Positions 29,268-39,051 of a stretch of DNA of 64,000 bases are shown in pieces; positions within the stretch are counted from its first letter, which is position 1; each line of letters starts with the position of its first letter. The notes beneath the pieces are model-generated. The model was not told where the DNA came from and ran no database searches. It was given only the letters and a program-made list of their open reading frames with translations. The stretch is from Asaia astilbis JCM 15831. Lineage in GTDB: Bacteria; Pseudomonadota; Alphaproteobacteria; Acetobacterales; Acetobacteraceae. The position numbers and the translations under genes were made by a program. The stretch lies in contig NZ_BAJT01000010.1 of NCBI RefSeq assembly GCF_000613845.1, forward strand, positions 79,179-143,178, read 5' to 3'.

Positions 29268-31232
29268 TTACATTTCTGGCGCATCTTCCTCCAACAACAG
29301 ATCAAGTCCGTGAATTTCTTTGCTTGTGAAGAATGGCCTTAGATGTACGGCATCTGCGAATTTTGGTTTCCCTTCTTCAGTTAAGGGGAAACAGACTGTG
29401 GTTCCTCCGCAAATCTCGGACGTTAGATCCAGCGTCGTGGCCCCGGTTTGATCTGCAATGCTTTTGAGGATCCTCGCGATCTCTGCGGTTTCGGTACGCC
29501 ATGGCCCCAGAGGCACGCCCGCCCGTAGAGCGCCTGTGTCGATTGTCACATGGGTATAGCTTCGCTGAACCATCTTGGCTGGGTCGAAGCGTATATCCGT
29601 CGGTGTCGGCAAAAGGATTGTCACGGGACGTTTTCCATCGCCTGATAAGCTTTTGATTGCAGCCGTGAAGCGCTCTCGCAGAGCGGGCCACTGTGCGGAG
29701 TCGTCACCAAAAACGCGGAGCCAGTACGCACCGATAACGATTTTTTTGATCGGTAGATCACGCAAGATCTTTTGCTGTATCTCTGGCATCGCCGAACAAA
29801 ATGCAAAAGCGGGTTTGTAATGCTCCCCCGCCAATGGGCTGCAACTCGGACCAGAAATAAAAATCACAGCACGGGAAAGTTTACCCTGGCTGAAAAGCGC
29901 GTCGATACGTGGCGCCCACTGGAATAACAGACTGTCGCCCGTCAGAAGAACTGGATGACCCAGATTCGATCCAATGGTGGCGATGGTTAGACCGCGTTCA
30001 TGCCGAACCTTCATATGAGAGGTAATAGGGAAGATTCCGTCGCGCTCAGCCAGGTTAATTTTCGCGACTTCAATTCCCACTGAACCATGGTGCACTCTTC
30101 CGGGCCAACCATGATGGCACCAGGTCAGAAGTCCGCTTCCGACAAGAAGCAAAAGGACGGAAAGGAGCCCCAGGGATGTCGCACCTGGATAACGGTTCCA
30201 GCGCAAGGGTCGCTCTACATAACACGTCGTGAAAACGGCAAGGACGAAGGCAATGACGAGGATCGTCATACCCGTACTATGACGCAACGGTCTTGTTCCA
30301 TGAACGATATGGGTGAATGCAATGAGCGGCCAGTGCCAGAGATAAAGGGCATAGCTGATACGACCGAGCGCACATATCGGCGACGCAGACAGAACACGGC
30401 GAGAAAACGCATGATCCGGCCCCGCTGCAATCAGAAACGCAGTGCCCGCAACCGGCAACAAGGCGGTAAAACCCGGAAAAAACCAGCCGGACCGCAATAG
30501 CGCGAATCCTGAGATAATTAAGATGATCCCCATCCAACCAACCGAGCGTCGGTGCTTCAAGGGCAGTGTTATGAGGAGCCCACCCGCCATAAACTCCCAC
30601 AGCCGGGTTAACGGGCAGTAGAATCCCGACTCAGGCCAAAAGAGCGCACTGGTAATGCTCAGCAAAAAGGACGGAATTGCCAGCATGAGGCCGATGCGTC
30701 GCAATGTCAGGCTCGTCCCGTGAGTCATGAGCAAAAGGACGGGCCAAAAGATGTAAAATTGCTCCTCCACCCCGAGCGACCACAAATGGATCAATGGTTT
30801 GAGTTCGGCGGCGCGATCGAAATACCCCTGCTCGCCCCAGGAGAGAAAGTTGGACAGGGATGAGGCTCCGGCAGCCCAATCCAGCCCCAGAGACGCGAAT
30901 TCTCCCGGTAACAAGATCAGGCTACCGGCGAGAGCAGTCCCTATCAGGACGAAAACCAGCGCAGGGACTAGACGACGAAGACGGCGAGCGTAAAAACCGC
31001 GGCATGAAAAACGGCCTTGCTCGAGCTCTTCGTTCAAATGGCTGGTGATAAGAAAGCCTGACAAGACGAAGAAGATATCGACGCCGCTAAACCCTCCGGG
31101 CATTAGATCGGGGAACAAATGGTAGAGCAGAACTGCAGAAACTGCGACTGCTCGAAGTCCGTCGAGATCGGGACGATACCCGCGCGCACTTTCTTTCTCT
31201 GGATTATAAATGCAACGCGAGATTCGAGACAT
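29268..31232 (-). CDS. Membrane O-acyltransferase (acyltransferase-3 + SGNH domain, OafA/YrhL type)
   Basis: The protein has 654 residues. Residues ~17-360 form the acyltransferase-3 membrane domain with about ten spans: 'YRPDLDGLRAVAVSAVLLYH', 'GVDIFFVLSGFLITSHL', 'HLWSLGVEEQFYIFWPVLLL' and 'GRISYALYLWHWPLIAF'. Residues ~420-650 form a periplasmic SGNH-like domain with 'VLLTGDSLLFQWAPR' and a late H-L near 'FADAVHLRPF'. Such enzymes O-acetylate surface polysaccharides (LPS, EPS) or peptidoglycan. The acceptor here is unknown. It stands alone in an AT-rich neighbourhood, which suggests a variable surface locus. Confidence 0.9.
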   Translation of the reverse strand: MSRISRCIYNPEKESARGYRPDLDGLRAVAVSAVLLYHLFPDLMPGGFSGVDIFFVLSGFLITSHLNEELEQGRFSCRGFYARRLRRLVPALVFVLIGTALAGSLILLPGEFASLGLDWAAGASSLSNFLSWGEQGYFDRAAELKPLIHLWSLGVEEQFYIFWPVLLLMTHGTSLTLRRIGLMLAIPSFLLSITSALFWPESGFYCPLTRLWEFMAGGLLITLPLKHRRSVGWMGIILIISGFALLRSGWFFPGFTALLPVAGTAFLIAAGPDHAFSRRVLSASPICALGRISYALYLWHWPLIAFTHIVHGTRPLRHSTGMTILVIAFVLAVFTTCYVERPLRWNRYPGATSLGLLSVLLLLVGSGLLTWCHHGWPGRVHHGSVGIEVAKINLAERDGIFPITSHMKVRHERGLTIATIGSNLGHPVLLTGDSLLFQWAPRIDALFSQGKLSRAVIFISGPSCSPLAGEHYKPAFAFCSAMPEIQQKILRDLPIKKIVIGAYWLRVFGDDSAQWPALRERFTAAIKSLSGDGKRPVTILLPTPTDIRFDPAKMVQRSYTHVTIDTGALRAGVPLGPWRTETAEIARILKSIADQTGATTLDLTSEICGGTTVCFPLTEEGKPKFADAVHLRPFFTSKEIHGLDLLLEEDAPEM

Positions 31233-32009
31233 ATGCAGAAAAAACCTGATCTCACGCGTAATTTTCAGGCTTCGGGATGTGTTTCCCGAGCGACTTCGCT
31301 CAATTCAAACATATCGAACGGAGTATCTGAAAATTAGCTCTTGTTTTTCATTGTTATTATCTTAATTTACAGTACATTTTAGATTTATGTGATGAATTTG
31401 TCTTGATACAGGTTTATATAATTATATTTATTTGATAGTGCGCCAGTTTAAACTGATCGAGCAGGCTGACCTGGATGAGACTGGGGTCGATGGGTCACAA
31501 ATGGCATGGATCTCCGCAAAGCTGCGAAACGCCGTGAAATCTGGAAGATGGATGAGGTCTGACTCACGCTCCGTATCAACCCAGCTGACTGCGATGTGCA
31601 ATCGATCACGGAGGTTGTGCTCGCGACAAGATTAGGGCCCCGCCAGAGGAACAAGGTAGTAGCAAGGCGCTTGCTGACCGAATGTTGAAATGGCGAATTG
31701 ACCGCCTGGCTGGATGACCCGGAGAGGCTTGCATCACATAATGCAGCCGAGCGTACCCTAAGCCTCTTCGCTCGGCCTCGAAGAGGCCGAGAAAGCTATA
31801 GCCTGATCCATGACACCCATGTGCGATGGCAGAATCTCGGCCCACATGCCGTGAGGCCTCGCCTGATGTGCGGCATACGGTTTTACGGAAACTGGTTCAG
31901 TGTCGGTTACATGAAGGTCGGAGACGAAATTGATCTACGGCCCCGCCTTCTGAACCTACCCTCACGACAATCAGTGTCGACAAAGCGACGATAGCAATCT
32001 CTTGCCCAG
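31233..32009. other. Gene-poor region between the acyltransferase and the ProP-like transporter
   Basis: About 780 bp. Its first part (31300-31440) is strongly AT-rich and may hold the acyltransferase promoter. The rest is GC-richer, has only short overlapping frames on both strands and contains the possible transposase scrap described separately. No intact gene is supported. Confidence 0.4.
31698..31994 (+). pseudogene. Possible IS66-family transposase C-terminal scrap
   Basis: A 98-codon frame without a good start begins 'LTAWLDDPERLASHNAAERT' and continues with an R-x-R-x-R-E-S-Y stretch. This resembles the conserved end of IS66 transposases (F/W-L-D-D-x-R-x-x-x-x-N-x-A-E-R-A-x-R followed by a G-R-K-N block). 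The similarity ends after ~45 residues and no inverted repeats or rest of the element are visible. It could equally be chance. Confidence 0.25.
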
Positions 32010-33464
32010 CTAAACCAGTCGCGGAGGTACCGGATCTACGGTCACGGCTGTGTCACTTTGCAGAAGATCTTCCGCCTCCTCCGAGCTCGCGACCGCTGGG
32101 GGCGAGCCACGTAGCGGCATGCCTGCTGTTTCACGGACCGTCATCATTGTCAGAATACCGATGGCTGCAGCGCCCATCAGATACCATGCCGGCATATCCA
32201 GATAGGCCGTCTTCTTGACAAGCCAGGCCATCACCAGCGGCGTCGTTCCCCCAAAGAGCGACACCGAGAGATTGAACGCTACGGATAACGCCGTGTAGCG
32301 GATCGGCGTGTAGAACAGGGCCGGTAACGTAGAGGGCATCGAACTTGTAAACCCGGCAAGAGCAACGCCCAAGAGAAGCAGCCCGAGGAAGATGCGTCCG
32401 TCGGAATGGCTCTGTATCAAGTGAAAGCAAGGTATGGCCAGAACCAGGAGCGCTGCCGAGGCACCGAGGATCATGGGGCGACGTCCGATGCGATCGCTGA
32501 GAAACCCGCCTAGAACGTTGAACGGCATCATCAAGATCATGACGACGATGATGAGGATGAGGCCTTTACTCTCCTTATACCCCAAAGAAACAGTCATATA
32601 GCTCGGAACATAAGCCAAAAGCATGTAGTCGGTGACGTTGAATACCAGCACAAGACCAACGCATTTGAGCAACTGCCGCCAATGCACGCTGAAAAGGGAG
32701 CGCCAACCAGGACGATCATGCTCTCGTTTTTCGGCTTCAGCTGCATAAGCCTGAAAAGACGGTGTCTCTTCCAGCCTTGTGCGAGCATAGAGCCCCAAAA
32801 GGCCGAGCGGAGCAGCGACAAGAAAAGGAATTCGCCAGCCCCATGAAAGCAGAGCCTCCTCAGTCATACTGACCTGCAACAGCGTCACCACACCGGCGCC
32901 TGCGACATAGCCAGCGAGTGTCCCGAACTCCAGCCAACTCCCCATGAGCCCGCGACGCCGATCTGTCGAATATTCTGCGATGAAGGTCGCCGCCCCCCCA
33001 TATTCACCGCCAGTAGAGAATCCCTGCACCAATCGGGCAAGCAGCAGAAGGATCGGTGCCCAGATCCCGATACTTGCATAAGAGGGGATCAAGCCTATCG
33101 CAAATGTCCCCAACGACATGGCGATCATGGTCGCCGCCAACACTTTCTGCCGACCGTAACGATCGCCCAGAGGCCCAAAAATGGCGCCCCCGATAGGACG
33201 AATCAAAAACGCTATGGAAAAAGTGGCCAAGGTTGCAATCAGACTGACCGATTTGTCGGCAGCGGGAAAGAACACTTTCCCCAGTGTGACAGCAATGTAG
33301 CCGTACACCCCGAAGTCGAACCACTCCATGGCATTACCAAGAGCTGCTGCACCAACCGCCCGTTTCAGCATATCTGAATCGACAACGGTAATATCGTTCT
33401 GGTTGAGCTGCTTAGGATGTTTGAACCACCCAAAATGGGGATGGGATAACGAGCCTCTCTTCAT
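32010..33464 (-). CDS. MHS-family MFS transporter, ProP-like (compatible solute/carboxylate:H+ symporter)
   Basis: A 484-residue, 12-span inner-membrane protein. It has MHS/ProP features: 'AAALGNAMEWFDFGVYGY', 'RPIGGAIFGPLGDRYGRQKV', 'LLARLVQGFSTGGEYGGAAT' and 'GFLSDRIGRRPMILGASA'. E. coli ProP imports proline and glycine betaine in osmotic stress; other MHS members carry dicarboxylates or shikimate, so the substrate is an inference. The C-terminal tail is acidic, without an obvious coiled coil as in E. coli ProP. A start at residue 32 (MLKRAVGAAALG) is also possible, since the first ~30 residues are not conserved. Confidence 0.87.
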   Translation of the reverse strand: MKRGSLSHPHFGWFKHPKQLNQNDITVVDSDMLKRAVGAAALGNAMEWFDFGVYGYIAVTLGKVFFPAADKSVSLIATLATFSIAFLIRPIGGAIFGPLGDRYGRQKVLAATMIAMSLGTFAIGLIPSYASIGIWAPILLLLARLVQGFSTGGEYGGAATFIAEYSTDRRRGLMGSWLEFGTLAGYVAGAGVVTLLQVSMTEEALLSWGWRIPFLVAAPLGLLGLYARTRLEETPSFQAYAAEAEKREHDRPGWRSLFSVHWRQLLKCVGLVLVFNVTDYMLLAYVPSYMTVSLGYKESKGLILIIVVMILMMPFNVLGGFLSDRIGRRPMILGASAALLVLAIPCFHLIQSHSDGRIFLGLLLLGVALAGFTSSMPSTLPALFYTPIRYTALSVAFNLSVSLFGGTTPLVMAWLVKKTAYLDMPAWYLMGAAAIGILTMMTVRETAGMPLRGSPPAVASSEEAEDLLQSDTAVTVDPVPPRLV

Positions 33465-33799
33465 AGGGACCGTCCCAATACGGAAGCCGAGGAAGGAGCA
33501 CTTCGAGAAAATTCAAACATCAATTTGGGAGAGATCAGCAAAATCATGCGCTTAGGATAGCAGAAAATTGCGTAGATGTCGAAAACGTAATTTTTTGCTA
33601 TCCGATTGCACACTGATGCATTGAAGCCTGTAGCTGCGCGCGTCAAAGCTACATGTGCCCAGGATGGCTATACCAAAACGCGACGGCGCATCGCCATGAC
33701 TTATCTGGACATCGAAACTCAACCGGCAATGTCGGCATCCTAGATGCCACGCCTCTCCAATTCAGGGAGCGCTAAGTGTCTATTTTTTTGGGAAGATTA
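33465..33799. other. Intergenic region between the transporter and tRNA-Thr
   Basis: No gene is supported in these 335 bp. The part 33540-33620 is AT-rich and could contain the transporter promoter. A 7-bp inverted repeat (TGTAGCT / AGCTACA) lies near 33630-33654. The 3' end of the tRNA points into this region. Confidence 0.4.
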
Positions 33800-33874
<75 letters not shown>

Positions 33875-33943
33875 AACTGGAGCGCTTCGTAGCTTCTTGG
33901 CTGGAAAGCCGCAAGCCCCGAAAGCGCTTTTTTGTAAAAGAAT

Positions 33944-34357
33944 TCAATCGTCGCGGTGAATTTTTTCCATGCGTTCGTGACGCTCCTGAGCTTCGATCGA
34001 CATTGTCGCAATCGGGCGGGCTTCCAGACGTCGCAGGCCAATGGGCTCGCCTGTTTCTTCGCAGAAACCGTAAGATCCATTTTCGACGCGCTGCAGAGCC
34101 AGATTGATCTTGCCGATCAGCTTGCGGGCGCGGTCACGTGTCCGGAGCTCGAGGGCACGGTCAGTTTCGACGCTCGCACGATCCGTGACATCGGCTTCGT
34201 GGATGCCGCCTTCGGAGAGGCTGGCAAGCGTCAGATTGGCTTCCTTGAGAAGGTCGGTGCGCCAGCGAAGCAATTTCTGTCGGAAGAACTCCACCTGAAG
34301 CGGGTTCATGAATTCTTCTTCGTCAGATGGCCGATAATCCGGTGGGAGCGTGATCAT
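33944..34357 (-). CDS. dksA: RNA polymerase-binding transcription factor DksA
   Basis: DksA enters the RNA polymerase secondary channel and, with ppGpp, controls rRNA and biosynthetic promoters. The 137-residue protein has the coiled-coil hairpin with the DxxDxA-type tip in 'HEADVTDRASVETDR', followed by 'NGSYGFCEETGEPIGLRRL' and 'EARPIATMSIEAQERHER'. Only one of the four zinc-finger cysteines of E. coli DksA remains, as in other alphaproteobacterial relatives, so zinc is probably not bound. The frame is intact. tRNA-Thr follows downstream. Confidence 0.95.
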   Translation of the reverse strand: MITLPPDYRPSDEEEFMNPLQVEFFRQKLLRWRTDLLKEANLTLASLSEGGIHEADVTDRASVETDRALELRTRDRARKLIGKINLALQRVENGSYGFCEETGEPIGLRRLEARPIATMSIEAQERHERMEKIHRDD

Positions 34358-34692
34358 GCACGTCTGTCCTTAACGCAAGTCGCTTGAACCTCGCCGCCGC
34401 TCTTGACACTCCAGGTGAAAAAGGGGGTTAGCCTGTGACCCCTGAACCTGACGGCATGGCTGGTTTGGCGCGGCTTATACCTGCGCTCTCAAGGTTCGCC
34501 AAGCCCGAACTGAGAAAAACGACCAACTAACACGTTACTAAAATGCTAAATTTCATAAAACTTTAAGGTGCAATAAAAGCGTCTTGAAAGTTTCGTACTC
34601 TTTTATTTTTGTCCCAAACAATAATCTCACATTGTGAGATTATTGCAGACATCACGCGTACTGTTAGATCGTTTGGGAGCGTAATATTCCCC
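34358..34692. other. dksA upstream region
   Basis: A 335-bp gap, AT-rich in 34520-34640. It contains the dksA leader and, closer to the GST gene end, the strong palindrome listed separately. No reading frame is supported. Confidence 0.4.
34620..34644. promoter_or_regulatory. Perfect 11-bp palindrome, operator-like
   Basis: AATAATCTCAC (34620-34630), spacer ATT, GTGAGATTATT (34634-34644). It is AT-rich with no T-run, so it is a poor intrinsic terminator and has the size and symmetry of a dimeric repressor site. It lies about 49 bp after the GST stop codon and about 260 bp upstream of dksA. Confidence 0.5.
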
Positions 34693-35351
34693 TCAGGCAA
34701 GAGACTCATAATAGTCGAGCTGCCATTCTGCGGGTTCCAATGCTGCGAGGCGTGACCATTCCTGCATGAGAGGATGATCGATCAAAGCCTTCCGATAGGC
34801 TTCCGCAACCGACGACAGTTCGACCCCGTAGGACGTAAAGCGTGAAGCGACAGGAGCGAACATGATATCGGCATTGGTGAAATCAGCACCGAAAAGATAA
34901 GGCCCGGTTCGTCCGAAGCTCTCGCGTGTCTCGCACCAGAGCCGGTCGATTTTCTCGATGTCGCTCCGCAACTCGGCAGATATTTCCGGGAGAGGACGAC
35001 CCACTCTCCCCAAATTCATGGGCATTGCCTGTCTTAATGCCCGAAACCCTGCGTGCATTTCAGACGCAATGCTCCGTGCGCTGCGCGGGCTACCGGCTCG
35101 GCCGGCCACAGAGAAGGCGAATTCTCGGCACAATATTCGCAGATCGCAAGACTTTCCCAGATCTTCACGCCCCGATATTCGAGATAAGGAACCAGACCAT
35201 TAGGTGAGATGGCATGAATTTCGGCGGTCGTCCCGCCACCGCGTAACGCAATCACATGGTCTGGCACATCGAGCCCCGCAGCGCGTACCGCCAACCAACC
35301 ACGTAAGGACCAGGAAGAGTATCGGCGCGTACCGATGACGAGACGATCCAA
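34693..35351 (-). CDS. Glutathione S-transferase family protein, frame broken near 35081
   Basis: The N-terminal thioredoxin-like domain begins '[20 protein letters not shown]' and has the cis-Pro region '[13 protein letters not shown]' and '[12 protein letters not shown]'. After '[10 protein letters not shown]' the frame changes at ~35079-35084; one added base leads into the helical domain '[15 protein letters not shown]', then '[20 protein letters not shown]'. The repaired length of ~219 residues is typical. The start is a TTG at 35351, 12 bp after the mnmA stop, so it probably shares the mnmA transcript. It may act in glutathione-linked detoxification; the substrate is unknown. Confidence 0.87.
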
Positions 35352-35363
35352 GGCAGAGCCCTT

Positions 35364-36427
35364 TCAGGAGAGGATGAAGCCCCCACCCAGAACCCTGCTG
35401 CCCTGATAGAGCACGCAGGCCTGACCAGGTGCGGGCATGGCGAGATCATCCAACACGACCCGCGCGCCTTCGGCAATCGGATAGACCCAGGCTTCACGCG
35501 AAATTTCGCGCGCCTGATCTGGACATGGCAGCGTACGCCCTCGGGCGGGGGCTCGATCAGCCAGTTCATGTCGCGCAACGCAAACTCATGCCGGCCAGCA
35601 TTCTCTTTCGGCCCGACAATGATCCGACGTGTCGTCGCATCGATCCGTTTGACGATCTGACGTCGCCCATCCTTGGTATGAATATCGCCAAGACGCTTGC
35701 TCTGCCCCACCGTATAGCGGGCAATGCCTTCATGCTGGCCGAGAACGCGTCCAGACTCGTCGACGATCTCCCCTGTCCCGCCTGTCTCCGGTCGCATTTT
35801 CTCGACGACGGACGCGTAAGTTCCGGAAGGGACGAAGCAGATATCCTGACTGTCTGGCTTGGCGGCAATGGCCAGACCGAACTCCTGCGCTTTTTGCCGC
35901 ACCGCGTCCTTGTCCGGCATATCGCCCAGCGGAAAGCGTAGGTAGTCGAGCTGGTCCTGAGTCGTGGCAAACAAAAACCAGGACTGATCACGCGACAGAT
36001 CGGTCGGACGGTGCAGCTCAACCCTCTCAGCCCCCTCGACCCGGCGGACATAATGACCGGTCGCCATCGCCTCACAACCGAGATCGCGCGCCATGCTGAG
36101 CAAGTCGGTAAACTTCACCCCCTGATTGCACGCGACGCAGGGCACTGGCGTCTCGCCACGTGCATAGCTGTCGGCAAAGCTCGCCATTACACTGCTACGA
36201 AAGCGCTCTTCGGCATCAATCACATAATGCGGGATATTAAGCCTGTCTGCCACTGCGCGCGCATCGAGGATATCGCGCCCTGCACAGCAGGCTCCGGGCT
36301 TGGAGACAGCCTGACCGTGATCGTAAAGTTGCAGTGTTGCGCCGATGACCTCATGCCCCTCCTGTTTCAGGGTCGCGGCCACAACGGAACTGTCCACGCC
36401 TCCCGACATGGCGACTAGGATACGCAT
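35364..36427 (-). CDS. mnmA: tRNA-specific 2-thiouridylase MnmA, frame broken near 35518
   Basis: MnmA puts sulfur on U34 of Lys, Glu and Gln tRNAs, taking it from a cysteine desulfurase relay. The protein starts '[20 protein letters not shown]' (PP-loop) and has the two catalytic cysteines in '[14 protein letters not shown]' and '[14 protein letters not shown]', plus '[19 protein letters not shown]'. Near 35515-35520 the frame changes; with one added base the end continues '[19 protein letters not shown]' to the stop at 35364. Repaired length ~354 residues. The ferredoxin and cysteine desulfurase genes lie just upstream on the same strand, giving a coherent sulfur-transfer cluster. Confidence 0.93.
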
Positions 36428-36464
36428 GAGATCTCTCTAACTCTGTGGAAAAGGGTGTCCCGGC

Positions 36465-36779
36465 TCAGGACGCCTTGGGCAGGCGCACCACGAGGCCGTC
36501 AAGAGCGTCCGTCATAACGATCTGGCATCCAAGACGCGACGTCTTTTCCAGACCGAAAGCCAGATCGAGCATGTCTTCTTCGTCATCTGTCGGGGCTGAA
36601 AGCTTTTCCGCCCAGGCCGGATCGACGACCACATGACAGGTCGCGCAGGCGAGAGAGCCCTCGCAGGCACCCTCGAGTTCGATATCGTGCTTGTGAGCAA
36701 TCTCGAGCACGGACAGACCGACGGGAGCATCGACTTCCTTGCGGGAGCCGTCCTGCTCAACGAAAATCATATGAGGCAT
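36465..36779 (-). CDS. fdx: ISC-type [2Fe-2S] ferredoxin
   Basis: The start at 36779 ([12 protein letters not shown]) fits the family; the frame is open upstream but only in the 3' part of iscS. It has 104 residues. The cluster ligands are in '[16 protein letters not shown]' (C-x5-C-x2-C) and the later C in '[16 protein letters not shown]'. Such ferredoxins donate electrons for Fe-S cluster assembly with IscS/IscU. It is 23 bp downstream of iscS and followed 37 bp later by mnmA. Confidence 0.94.
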   Translation of the reverse strand: MPHMIFVEQDGSRKEVDAPVGLSVLEIAHKHDIELEGACEGSLACATCHVVVDPAWAEKLSAPTDDEEDMLDLAFGLEKTSRLGCQIVMTDALDGLVVRLPKAS

Positions 36780-36802
36780 GTTCTTGTTACCCTGCTTCTT
36801 CG

Positions 36803-37951
36803 TTACGAGGCGTGACGGGCCTCGCGTGCGACCTCTTGGAACCTGTCCAGGGCCTGCACGATCTCGCGCGTGGAGGTAAAGCGTCCCACCGATAGACGCA
36901 AGCATCGTGTCGCGTCTTTCGCGTCAAGCCCCATCGCCGTCAACACGTAAGAGGGGGCAATCTCAGCCGAACTACAGGCTGAACCGGTCGAAAGCGCGAT
37001 ATCAGGCAGCGCCTCGATCAGATCGCGCGCTGCATAGCCGGCAGGAAAACGCAGATTAAGCGCTCCGGGAAGCCGTGAGGCACCCGCGCCGTTGACCTCA
37101 ATCCCGGGGAAAATCTCGGTCAGCCCTGCCAGGAGATCGGCGCGTAATCCTGCCAGCCGGGAGGACTCCTCGGACATAGCGGCCTGCGCAAGGCGGGCTG
37201 CCACACCGAAACCGACCACCAGTGGCGTCGGCAACGTGCCAGAACGCAGCCCCCTCTCCTGCCCACCGCCTGAAAAAAGAGGCAGAAGCCGCGTGCGTGG
37301 TCGATGTCGAACGTAAAGAGCGCCGATCCCCTTCGGCCCATAAAATTTGTGCGCCGACAGCGACATCAGATCGACTGCGTCACAGGTCAGCCTCATTTTG
37401 CCCGCTGCCTGCGCCGCATCGGTGTGGAACAAGGCTCCGGCTTGCCTGGAGAGCGCTGCAAGAGCAGCAATGTCCTGCACAACGCCGGTTTCGTTATTTG
37501 CCGTCATGATGCTGACGAGCGCTGTCGGCACTTCAAGGGCTTTGACCAGTTCCTGTAGATCGACAACGCCTGAAGGAGAGACAGGCAGAATGACAGGGTC
37601 GAACCCTTCATGGGTCAGGTCACGTACTGATTCGAGCACACATTTATGCTCTGTTGCGACCGTTATGATGCGCCTGCGCGCGCTACCCTGCCGGGCGCGA
37701 TAACGCGCAGCCCCCTTGATCGCGAGGTTATTGGCTTCCGTCGCGCCCGAGGTCAGAACGATTTCTCTCGGTGACGCGCCGATAAGGGCGGCGACGTCGC
37801 CACGCGCCGTTTCAACCGCCCGGGCGGCCTTGCGACCAGCTTCATGACCCTCACTATGAGGATTGCCATAGGTCTCGGCAAACCAGGGCAGCATGGCGGC
37901 GACCACTTCAGGGTCGCACTGAGTCGTCGCCTGATTATCGAGATAGATCAT
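36803..37951 (-). CDS. iscS: Cysteine desulfurase, IscS-like
   Basis: A PLP enzyme that releases sulfur from cysteine as a persulfide for Fe-S clusters and tRNA thiolation. From the ATG at 37951 it has 382 residues: '[20 protein letters not shown]', '[20 protein letters not shown]', '[12 protein letters not shown]', PLP Lys in '[19 protein letters not shown]' and the active-site Cys in '[14 protein letters not shown]'. Its start overlaps the stop of a second, different desulfurase gene by four bases (ATGA). Confidence 0.92.
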   Translation of the reverse strand: MIYLDNQATTQCDPEVVAAMLPWFAETYGNPHSEGHEAGRKAARAVETARGDVAALIGASPREIVLTSGATEANNLAIKGAARYRARQGSARRRIITVATEHKCVLESVRDLTHEGFDPVILPVSPSGVVDLQELVKALEVPTALVSIMTANNETGVVQDIAALAALSRQAGALFHTDAAQAAGKMRLTCDAVDLMSLSAHKFYGPKGIGALYVRHRPRTRLLPLFSGGGQERGLRSGTLPTPLVVGFGVAARLAQAAMSEESSRLAGLRADLLAGLTEIFPGIEVNGAGASRLPGALNLRFPAGYAARDLIEALPDIALSTGSACSSAEIAPSYVLTAMGLDAKDATRCLRLSVGRFTSTREIVQALDRFQEVAREARHAS

Positions 37952-39051
37952 GCGCCTCGTTTTCCGAGGCGGGAGGCCATTTCCCGATAAGCCGCAATAA
38001 AGCCGTCGATCTGCGCCTCGGTGATATTCCACGGAAGGGAGACACGAATGGCGCATGACGCGGTCTCGCCAAGCCCCATCGCGTAAAGAACATGAGACGC
38101 GGAAACCTTGCCCGACGAGCAGGCGGCTCCCGTCGAAACCGCGAAACCAGCGAGATCGAGCATCATGAGCTGCGTCTGGGCCGAGACGCCCGGCAAGATA
38201 AGAGACGTCGTATTAGGTAGCCGTGCTCTTTTGCGATCCCCCGTAATCATGGCCCCACATGCCAGTGCTGCCTCATCCACACGATCGCGTAGCGCAGCAA
38301 TGGGCGCCCAGTTCTGGGCCAAAGCGCTCTCGAGAGCAGCAGCCATGGATGCAATCGCCGGCAGGGCTGGCGTACCACCGCGCCGTCCCCGCTCCTGCCC
38401 GCCGCCTCGCATCAGAGGCGTCACATGGCCTTCGGCACCCAGAAGAAGTGCTCCCGCCCCTTTTATCCCGCCGGCCTTGTGACCCGAAATCGCCAGACTG
38501 GTTACACCCCCGACGCTGAGCGGCTCGATCCCGTCGCCCTGACGCCCTGCCAGCTGAACGGCATCGACATGCAACCGTGCCTCATAGCGCGCGCATAGGG
38601 CTTTGATCTCTTCGATCGGGTGAAGGATGCCCGTCTCATTATTGGCGGCCATCGTGCAGACGAGAGTGGGAGGCCCCTCTCGCAACATAGCTTCAAGCGC
38701 CTCCAGACAGAGACTACCGTCTGCAAGCACCGGAAGAACCTCCCCCTTGGGCGCAGCCGCGCGCACCGCATCATGCTCGGTCGCACCGACCAAAAGACGC
38801 CGTCCTTCTCCAAAGGTATGCAGCGCAAGGTTATTGGCCTCAGTCCCGCCAGAGGTGAAGATCACCTGCTCGGACCCGGCCTGCCAGCAACGGCCAATGC
38901 TGTCTCTCGCATCTTCAAGCAGACGTCGCGCCTCGCGTCCCGGTCCATGAACGGAAGAAGGATTGCCCGTCAGACGTGCGGCATCCAGCAGAGCTTCCAT
39001 CGCTCCTTCGCGCAGAATCTCCGAGGCGTTAGCATCAAGGTAAACGGTCAT
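37948..39051 (-). CDS. Second cysteine desulfurase, NifS/IscS paralogue
   Basis: A 367-residue PLP enzyme related to, but clearly different from, its neighbour. It has 'MTVYLDANASEILREGAMEA', 'VIFTSGGTEANNLALHTF', 'MAANNETGILHPIEEIKAL', PLP Lys in 'LAISGHKAGGIKGAGALLLG' and active-site Cys in 'AVSTGAACSSGKVSASHVLY'. The two genes may be an old tandem duplication with divided roles, one for Fe-S cluster assembly and one for tRNA thiolation (inference). It heads the unit nifS-like, iscS, fdx, mnmA, gst. Confidence 0.9.
   Translation of the reverse strand: MTVYLDANASEILREGAMEALLDAARLTGNPSSVHGPGREARRLLEDARDSIGRCWQAGSEQVIFTSGGTEANNLALHTFGEGRRLLVGATEHDAVRAAAPKGEVLPVLADGSLCLEALEAMLREGPPTLVCTMAANNETGILHPIEEIKALCARYEARLHVDAVQLAGRQGDGIEPLSVGGVTSLAISGHKAGGIKGAGALLLGAEGHVTPLMRGGGQERGRRGGTPALPAIASMAAALESALAQNWAPIAALRDRVDEAALACGAMITGDRKRARLPNTTSLILPGVSAQTQLMMLDLAGFAVSTGAACSSGKVSASHVLYAMGLGETASCAIRVSLPWNITEAQIDGFIAAYREMASRLGKRGA

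Noticed and set aside
31432..31635. 67-codon plus-strand frame upstream of the transposase-like scrap
   Set aside because: No similarity recognised and not continuous with the IS66-like segment.
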